Source: Dichetophora obliterata
Taxonomy: Eukaryota; Arthropoda; Insecta; Diptera; Sciomyzidae
Length of the DNA: 64,000 nucleotides
Assembly (NCBI GenBank): GCA_963920525.1
Contig: OY986436.1
Coordinates: 179,260,361-179,324,360 of the forward strand
Direction of reading: 5' to 3'
In this document: positions 49,256-64,000 of the stretch, piece by piece
How the letters are laid out: each line of letters begins with the position of its first letter
How positions within the stretch are numbered: position 1 is the first letter of the stretch
Translations under genes and position numbers: made by a program
The notes under the pieces: generated by a model
Database searches by the model: none
The model's input: the letters and a program-made list of their open reading frames with translations, nothing else
Told to the model about the DNA's origin: nothing

Positions 49256-52200
49256 AAATTAGGCAACTAGTTCTTTTAAAACTACTTCAACAGCTTGTAT
49301 TTTTGAACTAACTGGAATACAGATAGTAACTTTTTGGTTAATAAGACTGACCAAATAAGATTTCGTTAATAAGTTTGACTAGTTTAACAGCTAGTATTTT
49401 TTTGGCTAGTTTTATTTTAACTAGTGAGTTAGCTAGTTAAATTCCTAATTAGTATGATTTTTCACTGAAGGCGTATGTTACAAAAATAAAAACAGCGAAA
49501 AAATATATCCATCGAAATTTTTATTTGTTTTAAGGTAAATTCTTACTTCATATTAAAAAAGTAATAATAAAAAATTGACTTTATAAAATATGAGCAAATA
49601 ATATGTTTGCAGTAAAAGTTGGCAACCCTGGTATAAAAAAAAAACAGAAATATCAAACATTTTTCAAAAATCCCACTAAAATACATTTTCAACGGTACCT
49701 TACTTATTAAAATCGGATAATAAACAACAAAGGTACTTTTTATTGAAATTTACCCAATTTTTACTGGACATGAGGGTAATTTTTGGAAAAAAACTTCCAT
49801 TAGGCTTGGAATAGCTGTATATAACAAAGATTATCTCATAATTTATTCAGAGACCCACTTCCTCGTCTCAAACCGCTTTAAAAAACACATGTTTTTATTC
49901 GGTAGCCATGACTTCTCTACTTATTTCAGTATTATTTTATTAACTTTATGCCACTCTTCAGTGAGAGTGCTTTAAATCAAGCCAAATAATAGAATTCACA
50001 AACAGCCTCTTTTAATTTTAAACCTTTTTTCAAGGTCAAGTTAAGTTGTCCATAAACGTTGCATTGTTAATGGCAACATTATACTTTTTTTTTGCTGTAG
50101 ATACATAAATGTTAAGTCTTTACATTCTATAAAATTTTTGCAATCAATCATTTTTTAATATTTTATATTTTTTTTTCTCTTGCTTTTAATATCTTGCGGT
50201 TAGTATCATAGCAAACTCATTGATCATTGCCTCTTAGTTTGAATAAGAACAATCAAACGCCGCGTCACTGAAAGCATATCAAATCCAATTTAGCTGTGAA
50301 GTCAGCATCGTATTCTGTTTTTTTGTTATTTAAAATCAAATTCCATTCCACTAAAAGAAAAAAAATCCAAAACCAGTTAATCTGTATAAATACAAATCTT
50401 TGTCGCATAAATTTGAAGCCAACATTTTTTAAAATGTTAGCTCATTTATTTTTCTTTGGCAAACAAATGGAAGCGTAGAAAAATATTGAAGGCGCGGAAA
50501 ATCAAACAAATAAGTTTTGCGCATGCGCATTTATTTTCCTTGAATTGCCATACAAGTATGCTATAATCTTAGTTGTGGTCAATACAACTGTGGTTGCCTC
50601 ATATTAGTTGTTTTTGTTTTGCATTGCCTTTTTTAACTGCTGCTATTATTATATTTTTGTTATTTACTAAACCGCTCAACAAAATGACTTAACTTCTTCT
50701 GAGTTGTATTTGACATTTGCACGTTTTTCTTGACGGTTTTTTTTTTTAAATTTGAAACGGAAATTGTACGATGAAACGGACAAAATAGCAGCCAAGCTTT
50801 GTTGAAATAAATTGTAATATGTACCACATTTTTAGTTTGAACTTTTGTTTTTTATATATAATTATTGCCTGGTTAAGTTATTTTTGTTATTATTTTTGGA
50901 TTGTAGCATTATTATAACATTATCTATTTTTTGACGTAATCGTAAAGTTGTGTGTGGACACTCATTCTTTTAAATTGACTCTGAAGTTTTGAAATTTTGA
51001 GTTTATGTTGTCTCTACAGAATTTCACTGAATATCTTTTAGATTGAGAAAACTGATCCGAGTGGTAAAAAGACGCTTGACTTAACCAATTTTTTCTTAAA
51101 TGCAATGTTGCTGCGAGGACTCAAACGCCTGTATACAATTCCGAATTACATTTGTTCGGGCATGGCCGCTAAAACACTGATTACATCTAACTTACACAGT
51201 ATGCGACTAAGGGAGTAAGTGTGCTGCTTCCCGCTTGTAAAAATTTGTTGGTAATGTCATTGTAATGCAAAACTGTAGGAATGTGACAAAATTTTGTTTG
51301 TGTTGTTAAGATCATTGTGTTATTTTCATATTTCAATTAAGAGTTTTGACTTTATTATTCTGTGTAGCAACCAGGGGTGGATCCAGGAAAATATTTCGGA
51401 AGAGTTTTAAAAGTATTTATGAACGTTATATATATATGTATGCATAGTTTATTTATTAAATAAGTAATCATTAAATCAAATCTGTGTTTTAGATTATGAT
51501 TAGATTAGATTAATTATTAGTATATAACTTGTTTTAGAAGGGTTTGAAATAACATAAGTTTATTTTCCAAGGGATGAAATTTAAAAATATGCTCTGGTTT
51601 TTTTTATTAGGCTTTTTGATCTGGCGTTACGACGTAACTATGTAATTCAAAGAAATAAAATATAAGGAAGTGGTGTAATAGCAGAAAAGTGTGGTATTTT
51701 CTATATTGGTGTTGGTTCGCACAAATACAGAAACAATCACAAAGGGCCGTATTCGGTTGTATCGTAAAAGAATGCCCAAACTGTTAAAGTTTGTTCTTAT
51801 GCATTAAAATTTTAGAAACACTTCAAGAATAGCAACAACTCTAATTATTTAAAAAATTTTTGATCGCTCGCATTTGGCTTAGAAGTTATAGGCATCCAAC
51901 GTTGGAAAAAGTGGACTAAAAATTTAGCTGATTTTTTAAGTTTTCCAACAAAACTAAACTTTATGGGTATCAAAAGAGAGATAAAACAAGTATCTATTCA
52001 ACAAGATATCAAACATAAAAATACATGCATTTAAGATACAACCTTTTTTTACTTAAAATCGCGAGGTTTTTCCAAATTTAATAAAAAAAAATAAATGTAT
52101 CAAAAGGAGGCCTTCGGATGCTGCTTAGGGTTTACAAACCTCAGTAAGTACCACACAGGCTTCTCTGTCTACAGCAGTTCTGAATATAGTTATCTTTTTA

Positions 52201-55200
52201 ATAATTCTCTTTTTAATGTATTGCTTTCGTAAAAGAGAAACCACTAGTCTTTCAGACAAATTCTAATTATAAAAAATTATATCTTAATGAATTCTTATGG
52301 AATTCTAAATTTGACACATCGTTGAATAGATACGCACATTACCTTTGTTTTAATACCCATAAAACTTAGTTTTGTTGAAAAACTAGAAAAACTGCAAGAT
52401 TTTTAGGTAATTTTTTTATATATGAAGGCCTATAAATTCTAAACTTCAACTTTAATTACAAATTAAATTAGGTTAATTTTTTTAAAATCCTTATTTTTTC
52501 GGGTGTTTCTGCCTAGTTGTTGTATAAAAATCAGAAAAATTTAACAAACAGGTACTAAATCTGATTCACTATGCTGAAAACAAGAGCGCCCCAAACATGT
52601 ATTCAACTGCGAAAAATGACTGCGCCCCTGAAGCAGTGTTTGCGTTTTGACAGATGCTAGACGGGGTCTAAATTGCATTTTTAAACCATTTTTAATAAGA
52701 AATATATACATTTCTAACACAAATAAGTTAAAAAAATATCGTTAGAAACTAAATAAAGCACTTTTGTTAAAAGAATTTAAACCGTATGGACATATTTACC
52801 TGTGGAACGAATGCGCATTGTTTTTAAGTTTTCTGGAGCTTTTACAATTCTTAACCGCACAACTCATATTGCATTTGTTTTAGTGGTTTTTTTCTTTAAT
52901 TTTGTTGCTTTTTAAGCAGTGAAAAATGCTTAAAATTGAATTATTTTCAACTATTTTGCTGAGGAGTCTTCCAATCAGATGCCAGGGTTCTCAAAAATGT
53001 CAAAAAACACACTCTTTCTCGCTCGCACAATTTACGAATGGTGCGACAATTCACGTACAGTGTATGTGTAAGCAACACCATTTCCTTATATTTTACTTCT
53101 TTGATGTAATTAAAAATATATATTGTCTCTTTTCCTCTGCTATGGAGTTTCTCATTGCGGTGTCAAGTAGCTTTGAACATTTATACTCTCCCATACAGGG
53201 TTGCCAGTTTGGTAATTAATTACCAAATTTGGTAGATAATTTTTGACTTGGTAATTTGGTAATTTTTTTATAGTTTTGGTAACTTTTTGCGCTTTAGTTT
53301 TTCCAAAAAATACAAAATAATCAGTTTGTTGGCAAGGTTTATATAAAAAATTGTATTTCAAATTACATTAAACATTTTTTAGTACAGCATAGCCTTTATG
53401 TTTTGTATTGAACATTTTTCTAAGTTTTCCAAACGCATCATCTGAAAGTATTGTGAATATGTAAAAAGAAAATGTCAAAATATTTTAATCTTGAAATTTA
53501 ACGTTAGGCTGCCAGAATATATTTCTTGCGAAAACTGCCCCAAAGATTTTATTTAGTAGGAGGATTTGATTTATTGTTAAGATGGATAAGTAAGTAAATA
53601 AAAAACACAGTTTTATTTTATAAACGATGTTGTTATTCTATTTAGATTTGTGATTAGAAAGAAGGCCGCAGTGGAAAATGATTAAACATCCTCCAGTGGA
53701 TCTGAGTCTGATAGCTGGTAGGAATTTGAAGGAGTCGGGGCAACGAGGTGATCCACTAAGTTCCGCGTTGAGTTTTGTTAAAACTGATATATAAAAAAAG
53801 TCTTCCAGTTTTTAATTGCGTTAATATTGAATATTTTTCTGTGTGGGTTGTCATCTTATTGTCCCGAATACTTTATTTGTTTAAATTTAAGAGTACAATA
53901 AAGTCCAAACGAAAACTTTGCAGTTCTTCTTGCGCCCCTACAAAAGCATCGAGTAAAAAGAGTGAGCCAAGTTGAATTTGCTGAGTTGACGTTGGTGATG
54001 TTTTGCATCCATCACAATCTGCCTTTCCTGCTTATGGACTATTTGCCGCTGCTGCTGGTTAAGTGCTGTCCTGATTCGAAACGTGCTTTGTAGGTGAAGA
54101 TCGCCAAAACAAAATCAACTGCAATAGCTGGTGTTTTAGGAAACAAAGCAAAAGAAAAAATTACTTCATTTCTTAAAACAACAAAACTCTGACTAATTAT
54201 TATCATAGTGACCGATTAAACAACAAAGAAATCTTTAGTGCTTATTGTAAGGTATTACGTCAAGATCGCAAATATAATAAGAGATAGGTTTTTAGGGCTT
54301 ATTGAAGTCAAAAAAGCTGATGCTGCTTCTTTATATAATTATATAAACAATTTTTTTGAGACCGATATTCCTCTCCAAAATGTCTGGCAAAATTTCAGCA
54401 GGATGTAGATTTATTTTATTTAAAAAGTTCATGTCATTCCTTGCATCTTTGCTCTGCATATGCTTGCAAAAAAAATCCAATGCAAATTGAGGACCTTTGC
54501 CGTAAAATTTTCAAGTTTTTTTCGGACAGCTCCAAGAGAATAAATGATTTTAAGGAGTTTTTGGACTACTGCCAAGTACAATCTTACAAAATGCTTGGTC
54601 TTTCTTACAAGGTGGCTTGACTTGGAAAAAGTTAGAAATAGAATTATTGAGCAATGGGATGTTCTAAGATTATATTTTATTTCTTCTCTTTTAGAGTGAA
54701 TGGAATAAAGGCAGGTGGCTTAGCCGAGGTAATGGACGTTCCATTGATAAAAGTTTACTTTTTATTTTTATCACATGTATTAAAAATAATTAATGATTTG
54801 AACTAAGAATTTCAATCGGAGAAAGTCCGATTGCCTTATTTATATACCCATATGGAAATTAACTTTATTCATGATAGGGCTGATTAGGTCTAACCATTTT
54901 TGTAAACAAATTCTTTTTAATCTTTTGTTTTGAAGATAATGGCCTTTAAAATATCATAAATTTTAAAACTTTTTCATAATAAACATATTTGCTACCGTGA
55001 ATTGACTGAATCATAAAACTATTTTTTGTCTTTGGAGTTTAAGCATACATTTAACCTTTGCAAATATTGCGGATAACAATTCCAGATATATTTTGAAATA
55101 ACGAAAATTGATCGCATGAAAAATTTATAGGAAAAATTTCTAAAATAACTTACTAAAAAATTAGGGGCTTCCAGCCTCTTAGAATTGCTTTGAATAAATT

Positions 55201-58200
55201 TAATTAAATTTTCGATCTTCCACAATATGTTTTTCTAAAATGTAAAAAGATATTAGCAAAAGCTTTAAATACTATGCAATAGTTTGTGATTAGGAGTAGT
55301 TATTGGAAAAATAGCTGTATATCATATTTTTTCATAACTCCTTAACTTTGAGGTGATGGTGTAAAAGTTACCATATATTTAAAATCAGTGCCCATAGTTA
55401 GAATTGATATCCTTCAAAACAAACGACCCGTGATCATTAAAAAATCATCAAAATCTAAACTTGAGGAAACCATTAATTTTTTAAAGCATTAAATGCCATA
55501 TCATTGAAAATATTCATTTACTTTCTTAATCCTTTCAGTGGACTTGTCCTATATATTGGACACGTCAGAAAGTAATTTTTATATTTATTTTGCAACGCTT
55601 TTTTTTATCAAATCATTTGGTTCTATGAAAAAAAGATGAACCAATATGACAAAAATAAATTAAGAGAGATATTTGACATTAAAGTCAGCTGGATTTTCGA
55701 TTTTGTGCCGAAGAAAAGCAAACATTTTGTTGTTTTTGCCTATTTTATAAGAAAACATCAACCGGACAAAAATCAAATTTATGTTTTTTATCTTTTTATT
55801 TTTTAATGAAAATAATATTAAGAGGGTTTAAAAAACAAATATCTAAAGGGCTGGAAAACCTTCAAGGGATTACAAAAATAAATTTTGTGCCGAACAGGAG
55901 CAAAACATTTTTTCTTTGTACAAGCTTGCAAAAAGATAGTAGCGATTTTTAGGACCTAAATGATAGGAATATAACCTCAAAAAACTATTTTATTCTAAGT
56001 CTAGCCTGGGCATTTAAAATTGATATTCATTAACAATGAATGCGGTATACTTTTTAAGTTCCTACTTATTTCAAATAAGAAAGAAGGATCTCATTGTTAT
56101 AATTTCTCATTTTTATAATACCATTAATTTATTTTTTTTTTGTTTTGTGACAAAAAAATTACGTTTACCTGAATTTATTACTTAATTGTGATTTTTATAT
56201 TAAAATAATAAATAAATTTTAAACAAGAAAAAGTTATACTTTTTTATATATGTATTTATTTATTTTTATTTAATTCAAACAAAAGAAATAAACGTCTAAA
56301 TTTTATAAGTACATGAGTTTCTGAATTTTGCTTATTTTGTGATTTGTAGTTATTAAAAAAAAAGAAACTATAAACGAGAAAAATGTAATACTTAATAATA
56401 TTAATTAAATTTATTTTAACACTATTTCTGTTTATTAATTTTTAGTATTTTAATATTGAACAAATGTATACACAAACATTATAAATTTATTGATTTTATT
56501 ACTTTAAAGAAATGTTTGTTCAGTTTGGTAATTTTTATTTAATTTTGGTAACTTTTTGATAAAATTTTGGTAACTAAATTTTTTTACAAGTGGCAACCCT
56601 GCTCCCATATTGAGTTTGAATATGTTTAATGGGCGCTTTAAAGAGCACACTAAAAACAACCCAGTGGTAAATTAACACATGACGTAGCCAAGTACTTCTT
56701 AAATACAATGTAGCTGCGAGGCCTCCCACACCTGTACACAATCCTGAATTACTTTTGTTCGGACATGGCCGCTAAGCCACTGATGACATCTATTTTACAC
56801 AGTAAACTGCTTTTTGCAGAAATCTTATAAGAGTTTATGTGTTTTTTTTTGTGCTCTGATTTACATTGCAACATTAAATAAATGTGTAATGGACGGACTG
56901 TCAAAAGCAAACATACCGACAGAATGATAATGTGGAATACAGGTAAACAGACGGGCCTGTAAAAATGTAGACGAATAGTTAAAAAAAACAAATATTTTGT
57001 AGCTGAAACAAAAACTTACATATGAATTTTCAGTAAGGTGGAGCGAAAACTATTTGGTTTTTGCAAATTTTATTTAGCCCGTCGCGGTAAAGTTTAGAGT
57101 GAATCTAAAATTTATAATAAAGAAAGTACTGCTAGATGTGGCGTTAGGAAAAATTCATTAGTAAAACCTTTAAACTAAAGTTATTGGAACAACGTATAAC
57201 CCAAAACTACTTATTTTAAAACATGGTTTTAGAAAATTTTAAATCTTTCAAAAACTTTTTATTCGTGTTAAATAAAACTTTGTTTTTATATGAAATGAAA
57301 ATAGAATCCTGAGAAAAAATATAATCGGGATAAAGTATATTAATCGTGATAGGCTATTAATATTTTGCCACTCCTACTTTTCACGTCTACCGTATGTCAA
57401 AAATGCTACATTTTAGACGGAAAAATGTTTTAGAAAATTTAGTAATTATATTTGTATGGTTACTTTCGGCAGCTGTACTAAAAATGGGTTTCCAAGCCCC
57501 CTTTAACCGCCCAAAAATCCTTGAAAATGCTATATTTTAAACGGTTTTGGTCGTATAATACTACGTTTATATTGGGCCAAATGACGCATTTGGAATCAGT
57601 AATTCAAAAGTGCTTACACTGGTTTTTTTGCGAAAGTATCTCATTTCGTTTGACAACTGGTTCTTTTTTTTTTTTTTACTGGTTGATATTGATGATGATA
57701 CACGTGTATAAAATGATTTTCTGTTAGATGTTTTCCTTTGTTTTTAGTGCGCTCGATGTTTTTTATACATTCTCCATTGAATGCGTTCGATATAGTTGGT
57801 ATTTAGTTTTAAGGAAGTATCCAATCTCATTCATGTGCTTTAATTGAGTTAAATTGCAACTGAGAATTTGTATGGGAAATAAAATGACTTCGTTTCTCAT
57901 TTAGCTGAATGGGCTAAAATGATAAATTTGACCCAATGTTAACGTAGGATAAGACTAAAATTTGATAATGTAGTTTGTAATGTTTGCAATTTTTTTCACA
58001 GAAATTATTTTTTAAGCTGTAGACCATTCTAAAAAATATAATAACATTTTGAAAAAATAAAATTTTATACAAAAAAATAATAGGTTTATTGAATTTTGTG
58101 TCAAAATTAAGCAATTTTTTCAGATAAATGATATGTACTATAAAAGAGTGGAAAAAATGGAAATTGAAAAAATAAATATCTTTTTGGCCTATTTTTTGAG

Positions 58201-61200
58201 CACAAATGGAATATTTTAAAGGTTTTGTGAAAACAATATAAAACATTGAATTAGTGAAGTAACGGTTAATCTTTTCTTATTTCTCCAAATTCACTTAATT
58301 GACCTTTTTAGACAAAGGAAATTTGATTAACATCGAATTGATAATGGCCGAGATGTTTGCTTGCAAATTAAAAAACTGAAATTTCAGTCGGTTTTTTCTA
58401 ATTCTAATTCCAAAGAATATGTTTTATATTTAGAAAATTTGTAGTTTTCAAGATATAGCAATAATTTTGATGTCATAATAACGGAAATTTTCAATATACT
58501 AGATATAAGTACAAAATATACAAAATATATAAAAATCTTTCGTTTGTCGTTATTTTTATTAATTAATGACTTTTCATAAAAAATGCGTTGTACTGAAAAA
58601 ACTAGTTATCGAGATATAGCCAAAAGTTTGATGTCATAATTATAGAAATTTTTGAAAAACGAAGAAAAATTATTCATATTCAGAATCTGAGTTAAAAAAT
58701 TACACTTTTGAATTAAAAATTTAAAAAATTCTTACCGGATTTATTAAAAAATCCAAATACAGAAAAAGCCAACCAACTTAATGTCACTATTACAATTACT
58801 GTAAGAAGGTTATTCAAATTAAATAAAGTAATTTTTTTATATATATATACCATTTTTAATTATTAAACAAACACAAATATTTTTATATTTTGCACTTGAA
58901 GATAAAACAAAATACTTTCATTTTAAGATTTCAAATTTTTACATGGTAGTTAATATTTTTATCGCAGGTGAACCAGCGGGTATTTGCTGGTTTATCTATA
59001 TATATTGCTTATAAGTTTTTAAAAAGTTTTAATTTGTCACGGTAGACATTTCTGTGGAAATGCCCAGATACGTTTTATATCTGTGTAGAGATGAAAATGG
59101 GCGCTTGAAGCCACTGAAATCGGAGGGGTTGAAAATTTGTAAGAACCAATGCATTGATGGGTAGAATTGCTTGTTGCAGTTGTTGAGAGCATCAATAAAC
59201 TATTTCGCTCGATTTTTTTAAGGAATGCAAAAATACGGAGTACGTATGAAATGTGAATATTGAGTGCGAACTTCAAAGACATTTTTTATTATACTCTTAC
59301 CTTTTCCACATCGCAAAGTGGTGGGATTTCAGGCTTTTTTTTATATTTGGCCTATTTAAGAACGTGAGATATTTCAGGTTTTTCGTTGGGATATTGTATA
59401 ATAAATCGACCTCTTTGCGCGAATTTATCATATGTGCGAAAAAAACAAATTTTACAGGCCCGATTTTTTTTCTACTTTTCTGTGCTTTAGCTTGCAATAT
59501 CAAAACCAAATTTTACATGCGCTTAGGTAATTTACTATAAGGATTACAGCTACAATATTTTAACAGGTGATGCGTTGGGGAGTGTAGAACAAATTTGCAT
59601 CAAAAAGTCCGTTTCGAAAAAATGGCACATACGATAATTACACGCAAAGGCGTCGATATGTATAATATACAGTGAGGAACAATACTGTAACATGCTGTAA
59701 CACTTCTCATTTCAGCAGCCGTTATCTTCTTCAAATAACAACGAATTATAGATTTTTATTTTATAATGTAATTAGTACACTTGTACTCTTTCTTACAAAC
59801 AAGTTTAAAGTTAATCTAACAATAACAAAAAAACTACCAGACAAATATGTAAAAAGAGACAAATGTTACAGTTTTGCACTCACTCTCAATTTTGCATTGT
59901 ACCGTTATCTATTGCTTATTTTGAAGCTTAATAGCCTTTTCTTGATTGTATTTATTAAGTGATATAAGCAAGCGGTATGATCAATATGGAAAAAAAATAT
60001 CAAATAATAAATTTATTGCGGAAGGGGTAGTCAGTTAGGAAAGTGGCAAAAGATTTCCAAATAAGCCACATTACAATACAACGCATAAGGAAAAATATAG
60101 TGGAAAGTGTTCCTAAGAACAAAGGAGGTAGACCAAGAAAAATAAGCGACCGTGATGCCTGCCATCTTGCGAACTTGGTGACCAGCAATGATGCAGTCAC
60201 TCCTGCAGCAGCGCTGAAAATGTTAAACATCAGTGCTAGTCAGTGAAAGCATTACGAAATTGGGCGTTAAAGCTGCAGAGAAGAAAAAAAAACCAATGGT
60301 GACCAAAAGACATGTGCGGTTAAGGCAGGATTTTGCTGCATCGCACGAACACTGGACAGTCGCAGATTGGGATATGGTGAGTCTTTTAACTTATATTGTG
60401 AAGCAATATTTTTTATTCGTTGTTATTTTAAATTTTTGGTTATTTGGTCTTATGAGACTAAAATCAACCGTTTCCAATCAGATGGTCGTGCGTGGTATTA
60501 GACCAAAGATCCAAATACAACCCAATCCCATCATGTAAAGCAAACAATGAAACATAGTGGTGGGTAAATAATGGTTTGGAGTTGTGTTTCGCAAAATGGT
60601 GTTGGTCCCTTAATACGCGTCGATGCGTAAGAAACAATACCTGTCCATTAGGCAGGGTCAAAAAAATTATTTTTTAAATTACATGTTCTAATAGCAATTT
60701 TTTGTTGCCTTTTAGGACTGATATTACGTGTGTAAAATATTATTACAATTGGTCAAGAGCATCTGCCTCCGGATTAGCATCAAAGTTTCAAAAACTAAAA
60801 TGGTTTTTCTCCAAAGACAGTTTAAGACAGCGTGTATAAAAAAACCGCCTTAAATAATAATATAAAAGAAATGGTTTAAATTATCCAGTACCCTTGTTAG
60901 ATTATAGAAAATCCATTTTATATCCATTAAATTTAAATATTTGTGCTAAAAATATTTAAAACCATCTAAAAGGTTCCATAAAATAACGCTTATGCAACGC
61001 TTTGACAAAAATCCACATAATTTACAAAAATATTTTCAAATATTGTAATCAAATAATTTGAATTTGAATCTAGGTTACTTTGCTTTGAAAATAGAAAATT
61101 ATTTCAAGAAAAAAAAATTTATATGAATTTAAATAGTGCAAGAGTTTCAAACAATAAACATCTTATTAGTAAAAGAACGCGTGCTAATTTTTAGTAATTT

Positions 61201-64000
61201 GTAAAAATTTTGTGTTTATACTAGCGTTTGCAATGGATCGTACTCAAAAAGCTTGTTGATGTCCAATATTTGGTGATACATGTGATATAAAGGTAAAGGG
61301 TCCGCCAAATAACTTTTTTTTGAAAATTCTATAAAAAAAAACTACTAAATATTTTCTCAAATTTCTTTTTTTATTTGAAAGTACAATCTTTTCGGTTAAT
61401 AATGAAAAATAATTTCATTCAAATGGCTGCCTCGGCTGGCCATGCAGTAGCCTACACGATCGGTCCAATTTTTAAGCGCATTATCGATTGTGTGCAGCTG
61501 TATTTCACCAATGACTTCACGAATATTGTCCTTTAAAGCGTCAATTGTCTCTGGCTTGTCGGCGTAACACTTATCTTTGAGGGCACCCCACAAATAATAG
61601 TCCAACGGTGTCAAATCGCAGCTCCGAGGTGGCCAAACGACATCAGCTATGCGGCTGATAATGCGATCTTCAAAAACAGGGCGCAAAACATCGAGTGTAG
61701 CTTCGGCTGTGTGGTACGTAGCGCCGTTCTGTTGAAACCAAATGTTGCCAATATCCTCCTCTTCAATTTTTGTGAACAAAAATTCGTTCAACATGGCCCG
61801 ATAACGATCGCCATTGACTGTAACGGCCACTCCTTGCTCCTTTTCGAAGAAAAATGGCCCAATTATGCCTCTGGACCAAAATCCGCACCAAACAGTGACT
61901 CGTTTTGGGTGCAGCGGCTTTTCAATATATGCGTGCGGGTTTTTTGTGCCCCAAATGCGACAATTTTGCTTGTTTACATACCCTCCAAGATCGAAATGAG
62001 CTTCATCTGAAAAGATAATTTTTTTGGCAAATGTCGCAAATGTTTTTCAAAGTAATGTCGCAATATTTCCCATATTCACTCAGCGGAAAGATAAAACTAA
62101 TTATCTGTCAAATGAGACATGAGCTAAGTGTTACCATTCACGAAATAAGCACTAGTTGAAAAAAACGTTAAATGGCGGACCCTTTAAATATGTTGGCAGC
62201 CTATAAAGATGTAATAAAATGTTACGAGTGGACTTTTCAAGAAGTAGCTGATATTGTAATGCTGAAAACTAAAACTATTTGAAAAAAACATCATTACGGA
62301 CAGTTTCACACATTCGAATGCAACAAATTCTCAAAGCTTATCACATAAAATTTAAAAATTTGTTGAAATCTTTTCCCAAAATACCGGAAATGAAGTTATA
62401 AAACTTTCTCGCATTGAGCAAATCCGTATTTGATATTTCATCTTGTAAGTGTTTAGATTTTAAAAAATGTGCTTGCCCTAAAGAAAGAAAGGTGCCTCTT
62501 CAAGAGAAAAGTTTTCTCACAGATCAAAGGACTGACCGAGCAATGATAATAGGAAACCTAGATGTGGCTACAACGAAATTAAATCAAAATAGAATTAATA
62601 GAAATCTTAGACTTTAATATTAAAAAGTGTGTCAAATGCTGAGTTTGGGTCCTTCATAGCCCAAGGAGAAAGATGATGAACTAAGTTTTTTGCGATTACC
62701 TTTTCACACGCAGTCAGTCGAGAGGGCAATTAAGACAGTAACTGAAGCAGCAGTAACCTTGGCCACAAAACCAGAATGAGAAGGCTTTATAAAAGCGCAA
62801 ATTAAGTCTCGCAAACTTATGCCTGAATTTGATAGCAAACAAGATTTTTTTGTAAATTTAAAACTCTTTTTCTTGTAAAATATGTATTATTTTTCTTAAA
62901 AATATCAAAATTAAACAAATATAATTTACAAATATTGTGTTTCTTTATTTATATTGGTAAAAGGAATACACAGAAAAAGTTTATTAATTTTTCAAAAAAC
63001 ATATATTTTTTAAATTTTCAAAAAGTTCAAGGTCAATCCGGAGGCAGAAGATAATTTTTAAATGCTATGAAAATTTGTATTTCAGTTCATGTAACCATTT
63101 GGCAAGTTTCTATCGCTATTAGAACTAAAAACTTAATAATTTTTTTTCTCCCATACAAGAGTGGCCCACCCTACTGTCCATCCTGCAACAAAATCTACCA
63201 GGAGTAGTGGAAAAAATGGGTCTGGAAAAGTAATTTTTTTAAAAAGACAATGATCCAAAGCACAAAGACTGGATAAAAAAACAAAAATTTGAATCTAATC
63301 GAGAATTTGTGGAATCGCGTCAAACCACAGCTTGCTAAGTATCCCAGTCCGCCCAAAGGGATAAATGAGCTGTGGGAGCGAACTAAGGATGTTTGGGAGG
63401 CTATATCACCAGAATTTGTGAGGAGGTATACACATCTAGTATGCCCAATCGTATCCAGGAACACAAAAAAGCAAAGGGATACTGGACATATTAATAATAT
63501 TTTTTTGCCACTAAAATCGTTAAGAAAACAATAAATGAGAAATGAGTGCAAAACTGAAACATTTGCCTTTTTTTACATTTTTGTCTGCTAGTTTTTTGTT
63601 GTTGTTAGAAACTGGTTTAGAAACTGTTAGAAACTTTTAAACTGGTTTAGGAGAAAGAGTACAAGTGCACCAACAGCATTATAAAATAAAAATATATAAT
63701 TCGTTATAATTTGGAGAAGATAACGGTTGCTGAAATGAGAAGTTGTACACCATGTTACAGTATTGCTCCTCAGTGTATATGTGTATAATATATACTGTGT
63801 CAAAAATTTAAAAGTTTAAATTCGTATTCATATAAATGAAAGAACTTTTATACTTTAATATAAGAGGTTTTGTAAGGCTATTTATTTTTATACATTGGAT
63901 AATAAAATAAAATCTTATAAAAAAAATAAAAAGAAATCCTTATGCTATAATATTTATATATACAGCTCCGCTAAAACACAAGATACAAAATTTTTTGATA

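Overview
The window looks like AT-rich, repeat-dense nuclear DNA of a fly (Diptera), intergenic or deep-intronic. I see no complete, convincing host gene, no rRNA gene, no functional tRNA gene and no CRISPR array. The dipteran reading is an inference. It rests on several mariner/Tc1 lineages side by side, a 64-bp intron in the only spliced-looking gene relic, a tRNA-derived SINE with a body typical of flies, DINE/Helitron-like ends and a foldback element with tandem repeats in its arms. Almost all recognisable coding sequence is decayed transposase.

Layout. 1-157: end of a Tc1-like element, a relative of the one at 59670-63775. 2318-5390: decayed DINE-like sequence carrying a small retroposon (SINE-D) and tRNA-like fragments. 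5882-7135: dead mariner. 8143-9970: second DINE-like copy with a Tourist-type MITE inside. 12653-16193: a SINE head fused to a foldback half-arm, then a complete foldback element. 17461-18179: two SINE-D copies with target-site duplications. 18358-24022: palindromic MITEs and a hAT element (20744-22935) that itself carries a nested element. 25001-27728: two TTAA-flanked elements sharing one TTAA; the first holds a nearly intact Mos1-like mariner. 28595-28934: piggyBac-type MITE. 30748-31491: pseudogene of a Myb/SANT-like protein with one intron. 31680-36402: palindromic MITEs, a small hAT relic and two tRNA-like SINE families. 39120-40386: Tc1-like DD34E element, nearly intact. 41055-43985 and 56685-58990: inverted copies of one large noncoding repeat. 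Between them lie two hAT elements with 8-bp duplications (44329-48155 and 53196-56601) and a complete SINE with a 14-bp duplication. 59670-63775: three-level nest of a Tc1-like element, an element of a superfamily I cannot place (8-bp duplication, Cys-rich protein), and a DD41D mariner-like element.

The parts do not act as a pathway. They record successive insertions. Several target-site duplications were read directly and fix element ends to the base. The items most worth following are the unplaced element at 60649-63173, the foldback family, the Mos1-like mariner, the SINE families and the inverted large repeats. Similarities to families outside the window come from memory and were not searched.
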